A DNA stretch of 64,000 nt, from NCBI RefSeq assembly GCF_002911015.1, contig NZ_KZ626846.1, positions 1 through 64,000 of the forward strand, read 5' to 3'. The DNA comes from Streptomyces populi (lineage in GTDB: Bacteria; Actinomycetota; Actinomycetes; Streptomycetales; Streptomycetaceae). The notes beneath the pieces are model-generated. The model did not search any database. It had not been told where the DNA came from and was given only the letters and a program-made list of their open reading frames with translations. Positions within the stretch are counted from its first letter, which is position 1; each line of letters begins with the position of its first letter. A program made the translations under genes and the position numbers. Of this stretch, positions 8,268 to 17,305 are shown in pieces.

Positions 8268-8993
8268 TCAGTCCTCCCTCAGGACGTACCCCACGCCCCG
8301 CACGGTGTGGATCAGCGCCGGAGCGCCGGGCTCGTCGAGCTTGCGCCGCAGATAGCCCACGTACACGGCGAGGTTCTTGGAGCCGGGGCCGAAGTCGTAG
8401 CCCCAGATCCGGTCGTAGATGGTGGAGTGGTCGAGGACGATGCCCGCGTTGCGGACGAGCAGTTCGAGCAGCTCGAACTCGGTCCGGGTCAGCTCCAGCT
8501 CGCGCTGCCCGCGCCAGGCCCGGCGGGCCTGGATGTCCATGCGCAGCCCGGCCGCGGAGACCTGCGCGCCGGACGTCCGCGGTTCCCGGGGCGCGGGCGC
8601 CGGGGCGTCCTCGTCGAAGGCGCCGTTGCCGGTGCGGCGCAGCAGGGCGCGCAGCCGGGCGAAGACCTCCTCGACGTCGAACGGTTTGACGACGTAGTCG
8701 TCGGCGCCCGCGTCGAGGCCGGCGATGCGGTCGGCGGTCTCGACGAGGGCGGTGAGCATCAGGATCGGGGTGCGGTCGCCCTCGGCGCGCAGCACGCGGC
8801 ACACCTGGAGGCCGTCGATGCCGGGCATCATGACGTCGAGGACGAGGACGTCCGGCGGGGTGCGGTGGGCCTGGGCCAGCGCCTCCACCCCGTCGGCCAC
8901 GGCCGTCACCCGGTAGCCCTCCAGTGTCAGTGCCCTTTCCAGGGCGTGGCGGATGGCGCGGTCGTCCTCGGCGAGCAGTACGTTCTGGGGCAC
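8268..8993 (-). CDS. OmpR/PhoB-type response regulator
   Basis: This 241-residue regulator has a receiver domain with acidic pocket EDD (residues 9-11), phosphoacceptor Asp53 (LVLDVMMPG) and the conserved Lys in VVKPFD. A winged-helix DNA-binding domain follows with the OmpR signature LTRTEFELLELLVRN and VYVGYLRRKLD. A linker of about 25 residues rich in Ala/Pro separates them. It is the first gene of a two-gene operon with the kinase and shows no link to kdp in its domain type. Confidence 0.93.
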   Translation of the reverse strand: MPQNVLLAEDDRAIRHALERALTLEGYRVTAVADGVEALAQAHRTPPDVLVLDVMMPGIDGLQVCRVLRAEGDRTPILMLTALVETADRIAGLDAGADDYVVKPFDVEEVFARLRALLRRTGNGAFDEDAPAPAPREPRTSGAQVSAAGLRMDIQARRAWRGQRELELTRTEFELLELLVRNAGIVLDHSTIYDRIWGYDFGPGSKNLAVYVGYLRRKLDEPGAPALIHTVRGVGYVLRED

Positions 8994-9153
8994 TCGACCA
9001 GTCTGCCAAGCGGTCGGTGGGGTGCGGCCTGGTGAGCGGGTCCGTGACGGGCCTTCTTACCGGCCTCTCACTTCTTTCCGGAGTGTCGGACGTGCCGGAA
9101 AGGCCCGGGCACGTGCACCGGCTTCTCACCGTGCCGTATCGGTTCCCACCGCG

Positions 9154-9201
9154 CCCCGGAGGTGTCAGCCGACGTGCCCCCGGAGGTGTCAGCCGACGTG
9201 C
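9154..9201. repeat. Perfect 24-bp tandem duplication at permease 3' end
   Basis: Two exact adjacent copies of the unit CCCCGGAGGTGTCAGCCGACGTGC cover the last codons and stop of the permease gene and the sequence just beyond. Because the unit includes the stop codon, the duplication left a second in-frame stop behind the first. Confidence 0.85.
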
Positions 9202-11150
9202 ACCCGCGGCCGTCGCGCGCGGTCGGGTTCGGCCTCGCGCAGGACTTCCCTGGTGACGGGGGCGACCTCGCCCTGGCCGAAGAGGAAGAAGCGCAGGAAG
9301 TTGGTGAAGGGGCTGCCCTCGGTCCACTCGAAGTAGATGTGCGGGATGCCGCCGGTGGTGTCGCGGACGTGGAGCAGCAGGGCGGCGAGGGCGTTGGGGA
9401 TGGAGGCGGACTCCAGGGTGAGGACGCGGTAGCGGCCGTGGAGCACCTCGCCGCGTACGTTCATGACCGACTCGAACTCCGAGGGGTCGCCCACGGTGAC
9501 CTCCAGGAAGACGAAGTCCTCCTGGGCGGGGAGGTCGTGGTCGGCGCGGATCTGCTCGATCTTCTCGCGGTACTCGGTGATGTCGCGCTTGTCGGGCTCG
9601 TTGGCGATGAAGCGGATCCGCCGGCTCGCGATGTCCCGGACGAACCGCTCGGCCATGTCGTCCATGCTCATGCTGGTCACGCGCAGCTCGAAGGCGCGGG
9701 CGAGCCGGGAGAGGAAGGAGACGAGCATGATGCCGGCGATGAAGCAGGCACCGATCTTCACACCGTCGGGACGCTCGATGATGTTGACGACGGTCGTGTA
9801 GAGGAAGACCGCCGAGATGACCGCGAAGAGGACGGTCCAGTGCTTCTGGCGGGCCTTGCGGGCGGCGATGGTGACGGCGATGGCGGCGGAGCTGATCAGG
9901 ACGAGGACACCGGTGGCGTACGCGCCGCCCTGCTTGTCGACGTCGGCGTCGAAGATCCAGGTGACCAGGAACGCGATCAGGATGAAGACGATCACCATGG
10001 GGCGGACGGCGCGGGCCCAGTGCGGGGCCATGCCGTAGCGCGGGAGGTAGCGCGGCATGAGGTTGAGCAGTCCGGCCATGGCGGAGGCGCCGGCGAACCA
10101 CAGGATGCAGATCGTGGAGATGTCGTAGACCGTGCCGAAGGCGTTGCCGAGGTATTCGTGGGCGAGGTAGGCGAGGGCGCGGCCGTTGGCCTGGCCGCCC
10201 GGCTGGAACTCCTTCTCCGGGATCAGCACGGTGGTGATGAAGCTGGTGATGATCAGGAAGACGCTCATGATCACGGCGGAGGTGGTCAGCAGCTTCTTGG
10301 CACCGCGGATCCGTCCGGCGGGCTTCTCCTCGGTGTCGGCCGGGTCGCCCTCCACGTGCGGCATGACCGCGACCCCGGTCTCGAAGCCGGACAGGCCGAG
10401 CGCGAGTTTCGGGAAGACGAGCAGGGACACGCCGATCATGGCGAGGGCGTTGCCGTGTTCGGCGGTCAGCGCGGTGGACCAGTCGGTGACGAGGTGCTCG
10501 TGGGTGGCGACCTCCCAGAGGCCCGCGACGGCGACGACGACGTTGAGCCCGAGGTAGATGCCCACCAGGACCACCGCGACGCCGATCGCCTCCAGGAAGC
10601 CCTTGAGGAAGACCGCTCCCAGCAGGGCCACCAGGAACAGAGTGATCATCATCTGTTTGTCGTGCAGGACGCTGTTCAGATGGGGGTTCTCCACCAGGTG
10701 GGTGGAGGCGTCGGCCGCCGAGAGGGTGATGGTGATCAGGAAGTCGGTGGCGGCGAAGCCGAGCAGGGTGAGGACGAACAGCTTGCCCTTCCAGAAGGAG
10801 AGCAGGCGTTCCAGCATCGCGATGGATCCCTCGCCGTGCGGGCTCTCCTCCGAGACCCGGCGGTAGACGGGCAGTGCGCCGGCCAGGGTGACGACGACGA
10901 GCACGATGGTCGCCACGGGGGACAGCAGTCCGGCCGCGAGGGCGGCGATACCGGGCTGGTAGCCGAGGGTGGAGAAGTAGTCGACGCCGGTCAGGCACAT
11001 GACGCGCCACCAGCGTTGTCCCTTGTGGACGGGCGTGGGTTCGGCGGCCGGCTGCGGCAGCCGGCGGCCCTTGCTCTTGCTGATGTCGGACAGGCCTTCC
11101 AGCATCCACGCCCGCAAGCGGCTCGGCGGGGCGGGCTCGGTGCTGGCCAT
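9189..11150 (-). CDS. APC-superfamily permease, likely cation or amino-acid transporter
   Basis: This 653-residue protein has 12 or so hydrophobic helices followed by a soluble C-terminal domain of about 170 residues. The first helix carries [20 protein letters not shown], matching the unwound first helix of APC transporters, in the long KUP/KimA-like size class. The ATG at 11150 is chosen over one 18 bp upstream because AGGAGAG lies at proper spacing. It is divergent from the kdp operon across a 420-bp shared region. That placement hints at potassium transport, but annotation as a generic APC amino-acid permease cannot be excluded. Confidence 0.8.
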   Translation of the reverse strand: MASTEPAPPSRLRAWMLEGLSDISKSKGRRLPQPAAEPTPVHKGQRWWRVMCLTGVDYFSTLGYQPGIAALAAGLLSPVATIVLVVVTLAGALPVYRRVSEESPHGEGSIAMLERLLSFWKGKLFVLTLLGFAATDFLITITLSAADASTHLVENPHLNSVLHDKQMMITLFLVALLGAVFLKGFLEAIGVAVVLVGIYLGLNVVVAVAGLWEVATHEHLVTDWSTALTAEHGNALAMIGVSLLVFPKLALGLSGFETGVAVMPHVEGDPADTEEKPAGRIRGAKKLLTTSAVIMSVFLIITSFITTVLIPEKEFQPGGQANGRALAYLAHEYLGNAFGTVYDISTICILWFAGASAMAGLLNLMPRYLPRYGMAPHWARAVRPMVIVFILIAFLVTWIFDADVDKQGGAYATGVLVLISSAAIAVTIAARKARQKHWTVLFAVISAVFLYTTVVNIIERPDGVKIGACFIAGIMLVSFLSRLARAFELRVTSMSMDDMAERFVRDIASRRIRFIANEPDKRDITEYREKIEQIRADHDLPAQEDFVFLEVTVGDPSEFESVMNVRGEVLHGRYRVLTLESASIPNALAALLLHVRDTTGGIPHIYFEWTEGSPFTNFLRFFLFGQGEVAPVTREVLREAEPDRARRPRVHVG

Positions 11151-11570
11151 CGGTGACTCTCCTGACATGCGTCTCTTCGAACGGTTCCGGCCATCGAGGA
11201 GACGGCGCCCATCAGCGTATGCAGAGAGTGATGCACGGGCCCGAGCGTCCAGGGGCCTCAGGCGTCAAGCTTGCGTTAAGACCTGCTGGTCGCGCATCAC
11301 GAGAGCACCGGGCGAGGAGGGGTTCGTCGCCCGTTCAGGTGCCGGCCGGCTCACGGACCGGCAGATCTCGCCGCCTCCGGGTGCGGCGGGCGCCGCGGTC
11401 TTCGACGGGCCCGGCGTCAACGGCGCGACAAGGACGGCTCCGCCCTGTATGGGATGCGTCAAGGGCGTGCCGTGCGCCGTATGGGAGGCGTCAACGGCGG
11501 CCGCGTCCGGCGTGCGAGGGGTTCTGCTCGGACTGTCAGTCCGAAACCGAACCTCCCCTAGGAGCTCACG
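11151..11570. promoter_or_regulatory. Divergent permease/kdp control region with GCGTCAA repeats
   Basis: This 420-bp non-coding region carries GCGTCAA at 11262 followed by GCGTTAA exactly 11 bp later, the spacing of OmpR-family response-regulator direct repeats. Further copies of GGCGTCAA/CGGCG occur at 11413-11425, 11455-11467 and 11487-11499. The last two belong to a longer imperfect direct repeat (GTATGGGATGCGTCAAGGGC, then the same with two changes, 32 bp apart). No known riboswitch pattern was found. Confidence 0.5.
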
Positions 11571-11654
11571 ATGGCCGACGTGGCCTTCGTCGTCACCACG
11601 ATCGCGGTGTTCGCGCTGGTGGCTCTCGTCGCCAAGGGGGTGACGAAGCTGTGA
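11571..11654 (+). CDS. 27-residue membrane peptide preceding kdpF
   Basis: This tiny gene encodes one hydrophobic helix ([20 protein letters not shown]) with a short basic tail (AKGVTKL). AGGAGCTCACG lies upstream as the ribosome-binding site. Its TGA overlaps the GTG of kdpF (GTGA), giving coupled translation. Its size and position make it a likely accessory or regulatory subunit of the Kdp pump, in the way KdpF is. No function is established for it here. It is too short for most gene finders, but the coupling and ribosome-binding site support it. Confidence 0.7.
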   Translation: MADVAFVVTTIAVFALVALVAKGVTKL

Positions 11655-11758
11655 CCGCCGAGGCCGCATTCGATTTCGAGATGGGCGTCGGCCTGGTCGT
11701 GGCCGTCGCCCTGCTGGGCTATCTCGTCCTCGCCCTGATCTTCCCGGAGAGGTTCTGA
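11651..11758 (+). CDS. kdpF: KdpF, small stabilising subunit of the potassium pump
   Basis: This 35-residue single-helix peptide ([23 protein letters not shown]) matches the KdpF pattern, in particular the helix ending with L-x-x-P-E-R/K-F. KdpF stabilises the KdpABC complex in the membrane. The GTG start overlaps the stop of the preceding peptide gene, and kdpA begins 8 bp after its stop. Confidence 0.9.
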   Translation: MTAEAAFDFEMGVGLVVAVALLGYLVLALIFPERF

Positions 11759-11766
11759 GATCAGAC

Positions 11767-13431
11767 ATGAGTTCCGTACTCGCGGGCTTGCTCCAGCTCG
11801 TCGCCCTGATAGGCGCGCTGGCGCTCGTCCACATCCCTTTCGGCACGTACATGGCCCGGGTCTACTCCTCCGAGAAGCACCTGCGGGTGGAGAAGTGGAT
11901 CTACAAGGGCATCGGCGCCGATCCCGACGCGCAGATGCGCTGGCCTGCGTATCTCCGCGGCGTCCTGGCCTTCTCCGCGGTCAGCGTGCTGTTCCTCTAC
12001 CTGCTCCAGCGGCTCCAGGGCATCCTGCCCGGCTCACTCGGCTTCGACCCGGTCGATCCGGCGCAGTCGTTCAACACGGCCGTGTCGTTCGTGACGAACA
12101 CGAACTGGCAGTCGTACTACGGCGAGCAGACCATGGGGCACGTCGTGCAGACCGCCGGTCTGGCCGTGCAGAACTTCGTCTCGGCGGCCGTCGGCATGGC
12201 GGTGGCCGTCGCTCTCGTCCGCGGCTTCGCGCGCTCACGCACCGGTGATCTCGGCAACTTCTGGGCCGACCTGGTGCGCGGCACGCTACGGATCCTGGTG
12301 CCGGTCGCCGCGGTCGCCGCGGTGATCCTGGTGGCCTGCGGGGTGATCCAGAACTTCTCCGGCATCCACGAGGTCGGCCAGTTCATGGGGGGCTCGCAGC
12401 AGTGGAACGGCGGGGCGGTGGCCTCGCAGGAGGCGATCAAGGAGCTCGGCACCAACGGCGGCGGCTACTTCAACGCCAACAGCGCCCACCCCTTCGAGAA
12501 CCCGACCCCGTTCACCAACCTCTTCGAGATCTTCCTGATCCTCCTCGTCCCCTTCTCCCTGACCCGGACCTTCGGCGTGATGGTCGGCTCGGTGCGGCAG
12601 GGGTACGCGATCCTCGCCGCGATGGCCACCATCTGGCTGGGCTTCACCGCGCTGATGATGTGGACCGAGTTCGCCCACCACGGCCCGGCGCTACAGGCCG
12701 CGGGCGGGGCGATGGAGGGCAAGGAGACCCGCTTCGGCGTCGGCGGCTCGTCGATCTTCGCCGTGGCGACGACGCTGACCTCGACCGGCGCGGTGGACTC
12801 CTTCCACTCCTCGTTCACCGGGCTAGGCGGCGGCATCACCCTGCTCGGCATGCAGCTCGGCGAGATCGCGCCCGGTGGCACCGGATCCGGCCTCTACGGC
12901 ATGCTGATCATGGCGGTCATCGCGGTGTTCATCGCCGGTCTGATGGTCGGCCGCACCCCCGAGTACCTGGGCAGGAAGATCGGCACCCGCGAGATGAAGC
13001 TCGCCGCCTGCTACATCCTGATCACCCCCGCCCTGGTGCTGGTCCTCACGGCGGCCTCGGTGGCGCTGCCGACCCCGCCGCACTCGATGCTCAATCCCGG
13101 CGCGCACGGATTCTCCGAGGTGCTGTACGCCTTCACCTCGGCGTCGAACAACAACGGCTCGGCCTTCGCCGGTCTGAACGCGAACACCGACTGGTTCAAC
13201 ACGACGACCGGGCTCGCGATGCTGCTGGGCCGCTTCCTGCCGATGGTCTTCGTTCTGGCGCTGGCCGGCTCGCTCGCCGGGCAGCGGCCGGTCCCGGCGA
13301 CCGCGGGCACCCTGCGCACCGAGAAACCGCTGTTCACCGGTCTGCTGGTGGGCGCGATCCTGATCGTCACCGGCCTGACCTACTTCCCGGCCCTCGCCCT
13401 GGGCCCGCTCGCCGAGGGACTGGCGTCATGA
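11767..13431 (+). CDS. kdpA: Potassium-transporting ATPase subunit KdpA
   Basis: This 554-residue channel-like subunit of the high-affinity K+ pump has about ten membrane helices. The selectivity-filter loops are recognisable as four degenerate repeats: [31 protein letters not shown], the [12 protein letters not shown] region, and [14 protein letters not shown]. Length and order agree with typical KdpA. Its stop overlaps the kdpB start (ATGA), so stoichiometric translation is likely. Expression of such operons is usually induced by low K+ or high osmolarity. Confidence 0.97.
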   Translation: MSSVLAGLLQLVALIGALALVHIPFGTYMARVYSSEKHLRVEKWIYKGIGADPDAQMRWPAYLRGVLAFSAVSVLFLYLLQRLQGILPGSLGFDPVDPAQSFNTAVSFVTNTNWQSYYGEQTMGHVVQTAGLAVQNFVSAAVGMAVAVALVRGFARSRTGDLGNFWADLVRGTLRILVPVAAVAAVILVACGVIQNFSGIHEVGQFMGGSQQWNGGAVASQEAIKELGTNGGGYFNANSAHPFENPTPFTNLFEIFLILLVPFSLTRTFGVMVGSVRQGYAILAAMATIWLGFTALMMWTEFAHHGPALQAAGGAMEGKETRFGVGGSSIFAVATTLTSTGAVDSFHSSFTGLGGGITLLGMQLGEIAPGGTGSGLYGMLIMAVIAVFIAGLMVGRTPEYLGRKIGTREMKLAACYILITPALVLVLTAASVALPTPPHSMLNPGAHGFSEVLYAFTSASNNNGSAFAGLNANTDWFNTTTGLAMLLGRFLPMVFVLALAGSLAGQRPVPATAGTLRTEKPLFTGLLVGAILIVTGLTYFPALALGPLAEGLAS

Positions 13432-15560
13432 CCACCCGAACGGAAAAACACGAGGACTCCATGTCCACGTCCACTCCCACCCTTGCGCCCCACCAGGACG
13501 CGCCGACCGGGCACAAGCCCACCGAAGGCCGCGTCGGTGCGGGCCTCTTCGATCCCAAGGCGCTGGTCAAGTCCCTGCCGGACGCGTTCCGCAAGCTCGA
13601 CCCGCGGGTGATGGTCAAGTCCCCGGTGATGTTCGTGGTGTGGATCGGCTCGGTCCTGACCACCGTTTTCTCCTTCCGGCACCCGGGCGACTGGTTCGGC
13701 TGGACGATCAGTGCCTGGCTGTGGCTCACCGTCGTCTTCGCCAACCTGGCCGAGGCCGTCGCCGAGGGCCGCGGCAAGGCGCAGGCCGACACCCTGCGCA
13801 AGGCCAAGACCGACACCGTCGCCCGCCGGATGCTGAACGACGGATCCGAGGAGCAGGTCCCGGGCACCGCGCTGACGATCGGTGACCTGGTCGTCTGCGA
13901 GGCCGGCGACATCATCCCCGGCGACGGGGACGTCATCGAGGGCGTCGCGTCCGTCGACGAGTCGGCCATCACCGGAGAGTCCGCCCCCGTGATCCGGGAG
14001 TCCGGCGGTGACCGCTCGGCCGTCACCGGCGGCACGAAGGTCCTCTCCGACCGGGTCGTCATCAAGATCACTACCCGGCCCGGCGAGACCTTCATCGACC
14101 GGATGATCAACCTGGTCGAGGGCGCGGCCCGGCAGAAGACCCCCAACGAGATCGCGCTCAACATCCTTCTCGCGTCCCTGACGATCGTCTTCCTGCTGGC
14201 CTGCGCCACGCTGCCGCCGCTCGCGGACCACGCGGGCACGCACCTGACGATGGTCGTGCTGGTGGCCCTGCTGGTCTGCCTCATCCCGACCACCATCGGC
14301 GCGCTGCTCTCCGCGATCGGCATCGCCGGCATGGACCGCCTCGTGCAGCGCAACGTCCTGGCCATGTCCGGCCGGGCGGTCGAGGCCGCCGGAGACGTGT
14401 CGACGCTGCTGCTGGACAAGACCGGCACCATCACGCTCGGCAACCGGCGGGCCGCCGAGTTCGTCCCGGTGAGCGGCACCACCGAGGCCGAGGTCGCCGA
14501 CGCCGCCCAGCTCTCCTCGCTCGCGGACGAGACCCCCGAGGGCCGCTCCGTCGTCGTCCTGGCGAAGGAGCGGTACGGACTGCGCGAGCGCCACCGGGGC
14601 GAGCTGAGCGGTGCCGAGTGGATCGCCTTCACCGCCCAGACCCGCATGTCGGGTGTCGACGTCGACGGGCGCAAGGTCCGCAAGGGTGCGGCCGCCTCGG
14701 TCGTCGCCTGGGTCGGGGAGCGGGGCGGCACGGTCTCCGCGGACGCCGGTGCCCTCGCGGACCGGATCTCCGGGGCGGGCGGCACCCCGCTGCTCGTGGC
14801 CGTCGAGGACGAGCGCGGCGCCCGGGTCCTCGGCGTGATCCACCTCAAGGACGTCGTCAAGGACGGCATGCGCGAGCGGTTCGACGAGCTGCGCCGCATG
14901 GGCATCAGGACGGTCATGATCACGGGTGACAACCCGCTGACCGCGAAGGCGATCGCCGAGGAGGCGGGCGTCGACGACTTCCTCGCCGAGGCCACCCCCG
15001 AGGACAAGATGGCGCTCATCAAACGGGAACAGGCGGGCGGCAAGCTCGTCGCCATGACCGGCGACGGCACCAACGACGCCCCCGCGCTGGCACAGGCCGA
15101 CGTCGGCGTGGCCATGAACACCGGGACCTCGGCCGCCAAGGAGGCCGGGAACATGGTGGACCTGGACTCCGACCCCACCAAACTCATCGAGATCGTCGAG
15201 ATCGGCAAGCAACTGCTGATCACCCGGGGCGCGTTGACGACGTTCTCCATCGCCAACGACGTCGCCAAGTACTTCGCGATCATCCCGGCGCTGTTCGCCG
15301 CGGTCTACCCGGGCCTGGACGAGCTCAACATCATGCACCTGTCCTCGCCCGACTCCGCGATCCTCTCCGCCGTCATTTTCAACGCCCTGATCATCGTCGC
15401 GCTGGTGCCGCTGTCCCTGAAGGGGGTGCGTTACCGCCCGATGAGCGCCGACAGGATGCTCCGCCGCAACCTCGGGATCTACGGTCTCGGCGGCCTGGTC
15501 GCCCCGTTCGTCGGCATCAAGATCATCGATGTGCTCATCTCCCTCGTCCCCGGGCTGTAA
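13428..15560 (+). CDS. kdpB: Potassium-transporting ATPase ATP-binding subunit KdpB
   Basis: This 710-residue P-type ATPase is the catalytic subunit. The phosphorylated Asp is residue 330 in [10 protein letters not shown]. The actuator loop reads ITGESAPVI, the hinge [20 protein letters not shown], and the nucleotide-binding region [16 protein letters not shown]. About seven membrane helices are visible. The chosen ATG overlaps the kdpA stop. An internal ATG at 13461 could be an alternative start, since the first residues ([10 protein letters not shown]) are not part of the conserved core. It couples ATP hydrolysis to K+ uptake with KdpA. Confidence 0.97.
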   Translation: MTTRTEKHEDSMSTSTPTLAPHQDAPTGHKPTEGRVGAGLFDPKALVKSLPDAFRKLDPRVMVKSPVMFVVWIGSVLTTVFSFRHPGDWFGWTISAWLWLTVVFANLAEAVAEGRGKAQADTLRKAKTDTVARRMLNDGSEEQVPGTALTIGDLVVCEAGDIIPGDGDVIEGVASVDESAITGESAPVIRESGGDRSAVTGGTKVLSDRVVIKITTRPGETFIDRMINLVEGAARQKTPNEIALNILLASLTIVFLLACATLPPLADHAGTHLTMVVLVALLVCLIPTTIGALLSAIGIAGMDRLVQRNVLAMSGRAVEAAGDVSTLLLDKTGTITLGNRRAAEFVPVSGTTEAEVADAAQLSSLADETPEGRSVVVLAKERYGLRERHRGELSGAEWIAFTAQTRMSGVDVDGRKVRKGAAASVVAWVGERGGTVSADAGALADRISGAGGTPLLVAVEDERGARVLGVIHLKDVVKDGMRERFDELRRMGIRTVMITGDNPLTAKAIAEEAGVDDFLAEATPEDKMALIKREQAGGKLVAMTGDGTNDAPALAQADVGVAMNTGTSAAKEAGNMVDLDSDPTKLIEIVEIGKQLLITRGALTTFSIANDVAKYFAIIPALFAAVYPGLDELNIMHLSSPDSAILSAVIFNALIIVALVPLSLKGVRYRPMSADRMLRRNLGIYGLGGLVAPFVGIKIIDVLISLVPGL

Positions 15561-15584
15561 CTCCTCGAAAGCGTGCTGACTGCC

Positions 15585-16253
15585 ATGAACAACTCCGTGA
15601 CCAACACCGCCCGGCTGCTCGGGGCGGGTCTGCGCGCCCTCCTCGTGCTGACCCTGGTGACCGGTGTCCTCTACCCGCTGGCGGTCACCGGCATCGCGCA
15701 AGGGCTGTTCGGCGACAAGGCGAACGGCTCCGAGGTCAAGGCGGACGGCAGGGTCGTCGGCTCGTCCCTGATCGGGCAGTCGTACGACCTGCCGCCGAAG
15801 AAGGGCCAGGAGACCCCCGAACCGGACCTCAAGTGGTTCCAGGGCCGCCCCGCGAACGGGCTCGGCACCAACTCCCTCAACACCCGGTACGAGCTGCTCC
15901 TGTCCGGCGCCACCAACCTCGCCGCCGACAACAAGGACCTCGTCCAGCAGGTCGAGGAGGCCAAGGCCGCCGTCGTCGAGGACAACTCGGTGCCCGGCCA
16001 CACGGTCAGGCCCTCGGACGTCCCCGCCGACGCCGTCACCTCCTCCGGCTCCGGCCTCGACCCGGACATCTCCCCGCGGTACGCGGAACTCCAGGTCCCC
16101 CGGGTCGCCGAACGCAACCACCTCTCCGTCGCCCGGGTGCGGAAACTGGTCGACGGGCACACCGAGGGACGCACCCTCGGCTTCATCGGCGAACCCCGGG
16201 TCGACGTCCTCGGACTCAACATCGCGCTCAGGGAACTCGTGGCCGGGAGCTGA
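15585..16253 (+). CDS. kdpC: Potassium-transporting ATPase subunit KdpC
   Basis: This 222-residue protein has a single N-terminal membrane anchor (LLGAGLRALLVLTLVTGVLY) and an extracytoplasmic domain containing SLIGQSY, FQGRP and the conserved DPDISPRYAELQVPRVAE. KdpC assists ATP or K+ binding in the Kdp complex. A GTG at 15573 is an in-frame alternative; the ATG fits the family better. It is the last kdp gene. The next gene is convergent, so no kdpDE regulator pair follows. Confidence 0.95.
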   Translation: MNNSVTNTARLLGAGLRALLVLTLVTGVLYPLAVTGIAQGLFGDKANGSEVKADGRVVGSSLIGQSYDLPPKKGQETPEPDLKWFQGRPANGLGTNSLNTRYELLLSGATNLAADNKDLVQQVEEAKAAVVEDNSVPGHTVRPSDVPADAVTSSGSGLDPDISPRYAELQVPRVAERNHLSVARVRKLVDGHTEGRTLGFIGEPRVDVLGLNIALRELVAGS

Positions 16254-16321
16254 CGGGGCGGGCGGCCCTTCCTTCCGGACCGGACGCCCGCCGGATCGGA
16301 CGGCCGGATCGGACGGCCGGG

Positions 16322-17026
16322 TCAGACGAGATGGGCGAAGACCACCAGGTTGTCGGTGTAGTCCTTGACGGTGTGGTTGTAGGTGCCGGCGCAGGTGATG
16401 AGGCGCACCTCGGCGTCGGGGGTGTCGGCGTACACCCGGTCGTCGGGGAAGGCGTCCTTCGCGAAGGTCTCCGCGCTGTCGACGACGAAGGACGCCGTCC
16501 GGCCGTCGGACCGCTCGACGCTGAACGTGTCGCCCTTCTTCAGGTCCGCGAGGCCGGCGAACACGGCGGCGGAGGTCTTCGTGTCGACGTGCCCGGCGAT
16601 GATCGCCGTACCCGTCTCACCGGGGGAGACGCCCTTGGCGTACCAGCCGACCAGATTCGTGTCGTTCGCGGGAGGGGGCTGGAGCTTGCCCGTGTCGTCG
16701 ATGGCGAGTTCGGTGAAGGGCGCGTTCACCGCGATCTTCGGAATGAGCAGCCGGGTGGGCTCGGCCCGCGGGAGGTGCTTCCCGGCCGGGCGGTCGTTCG
16801 AGGCCGAGGCGGAGGCCGAGGACACGGGCGGGTGCGAGTGCGCGGGGGCCGCCGCGGCGCGGGAGGCGGGGGAGGGGCCGGACGGCCCGTCCTGGCGGTG
16901 GAGCACGTTCGTGGCCAGCAGGACCGCGATGCCGGCGCACCACACGACCCACGTCGCACGGCGTCGGAAGGTCCGCTTGGGTGACGTGTACGAGGTCTCG
17001 GCGGGAGAGGACAACCGGGCTGCCAT
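16322..17026 (-). CDS. Class F-like sortase
   Basis: This 234-residue membrane transpeptidase has an N-terminal membrane anchor (ATWVVWCAGIAVLLATNVL), a Ser/Ala/Pro linker and a sortase domain with catalytic His in IIAGHVDTK and Cys in LITCAGTY, ending DNLVVFAHLV as in class F enzymes. The Arg normally found shortly before the final VV strand is not evident (the segment reads TVKDYTDNLVV). The ATG at 17026 has GAGGTGG at good distance. An open frame extends upstream through a Pro/Leu-rich segment to 17260 and could be a longer N-terminus. It lies directly downstream of a surface protein with sorting-signal features. Confidence 0.85.
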   Translation of the reverse strand: MAARLSSPAETSYTSPKRTFRRRATWVVWCAGIAVLLATNVLHRQDGPSGPSPASRAAAAPAHSHPPVSSASASASNDRPAGKHLPRAEPTRLLIPKIAVNAPFTELAIDDTGKLQPPPANDTNLVGWYAKGVSPGETGTAIIAGHVDTKTSAAVFAGLADLKKGDTFSVERSDGRTASFVVDSAETFAKDAFPDDRVYADTPDAEVRLITCAGTYNHTVKDYTDNLVVFAHLV

Positions 17027-17305
17027 CGGGTACCACCTCATCGGGTCGGGGCAGCGGAGCGGATCGGTCGGGAGCGGAGGGAGCGGAGGGGGCGGTGGGG
17101 GAGGGGGCGTGGGGAGCGGCGGGACCGGCAGCAGAGGCAGCAGAGGCAGGGGTGGCATAAGAGGAGGGGCGGCAAGGGTGGTGCGAGCGGCGGTGGCGGG
17201 AGGAGCGGCAGCGGTGGAACAGGCAGGGGCAACAGGAGGAGGGACCGGGCGGGCCGCCACGGGGTGAGGGGGTGGCGGCCCGGACCGCTATGTCGTCAGG
17301 CATGG
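17027..17305 (-). other. Low-complexity spacer or Pro-rich sortase extension
   Basis: This 279-bp purine-biased tract (on the plus strand GGAGCGGAGGGAGCGGAGGG and similar) lies between surface-protein and sortase genes on the same strand. Read in the sortase frame it is open for 78 codons and would give a Pro/Leu-rich cytoplasmic leader with a run of eight prolines. The better ribosome-binding site at 17026 argues that most of it is untranslated spacer. Confidence 0.4.

Noticed and set aside
6741..8993. KdpDE-type regulator for the kdp operon
   Set aside because: The kinase lacks the KdpD N-terminal and Usp domains and has the short two-TM HAMP plan; the regulator is a generic OmpR type.
8080..11109. 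A minus-strand open frame of about 1000 codons overlapping the permease and two-component genes
   Set aside because: It is antisense-frame noise typical of high-GC DNA: Arg/Pro/Gly-rich, no domain, and fully overlapped by real genes with clear motifs.
11151..11570. c-di-AMP (ydaO-type) riboswitch before the K+ transport genes
   Set aside because: No matching conserved core was found on either strand; direct DNA repeats explain the region better.
17027..17260. N-terminal proline-rich extension as a certain part of the sortase
   Set aside because: The ATG at 17026 has a strong ribosome-binding site and starts just before the anchor, while the extension is low-complexity; it is listed only as an alternative.
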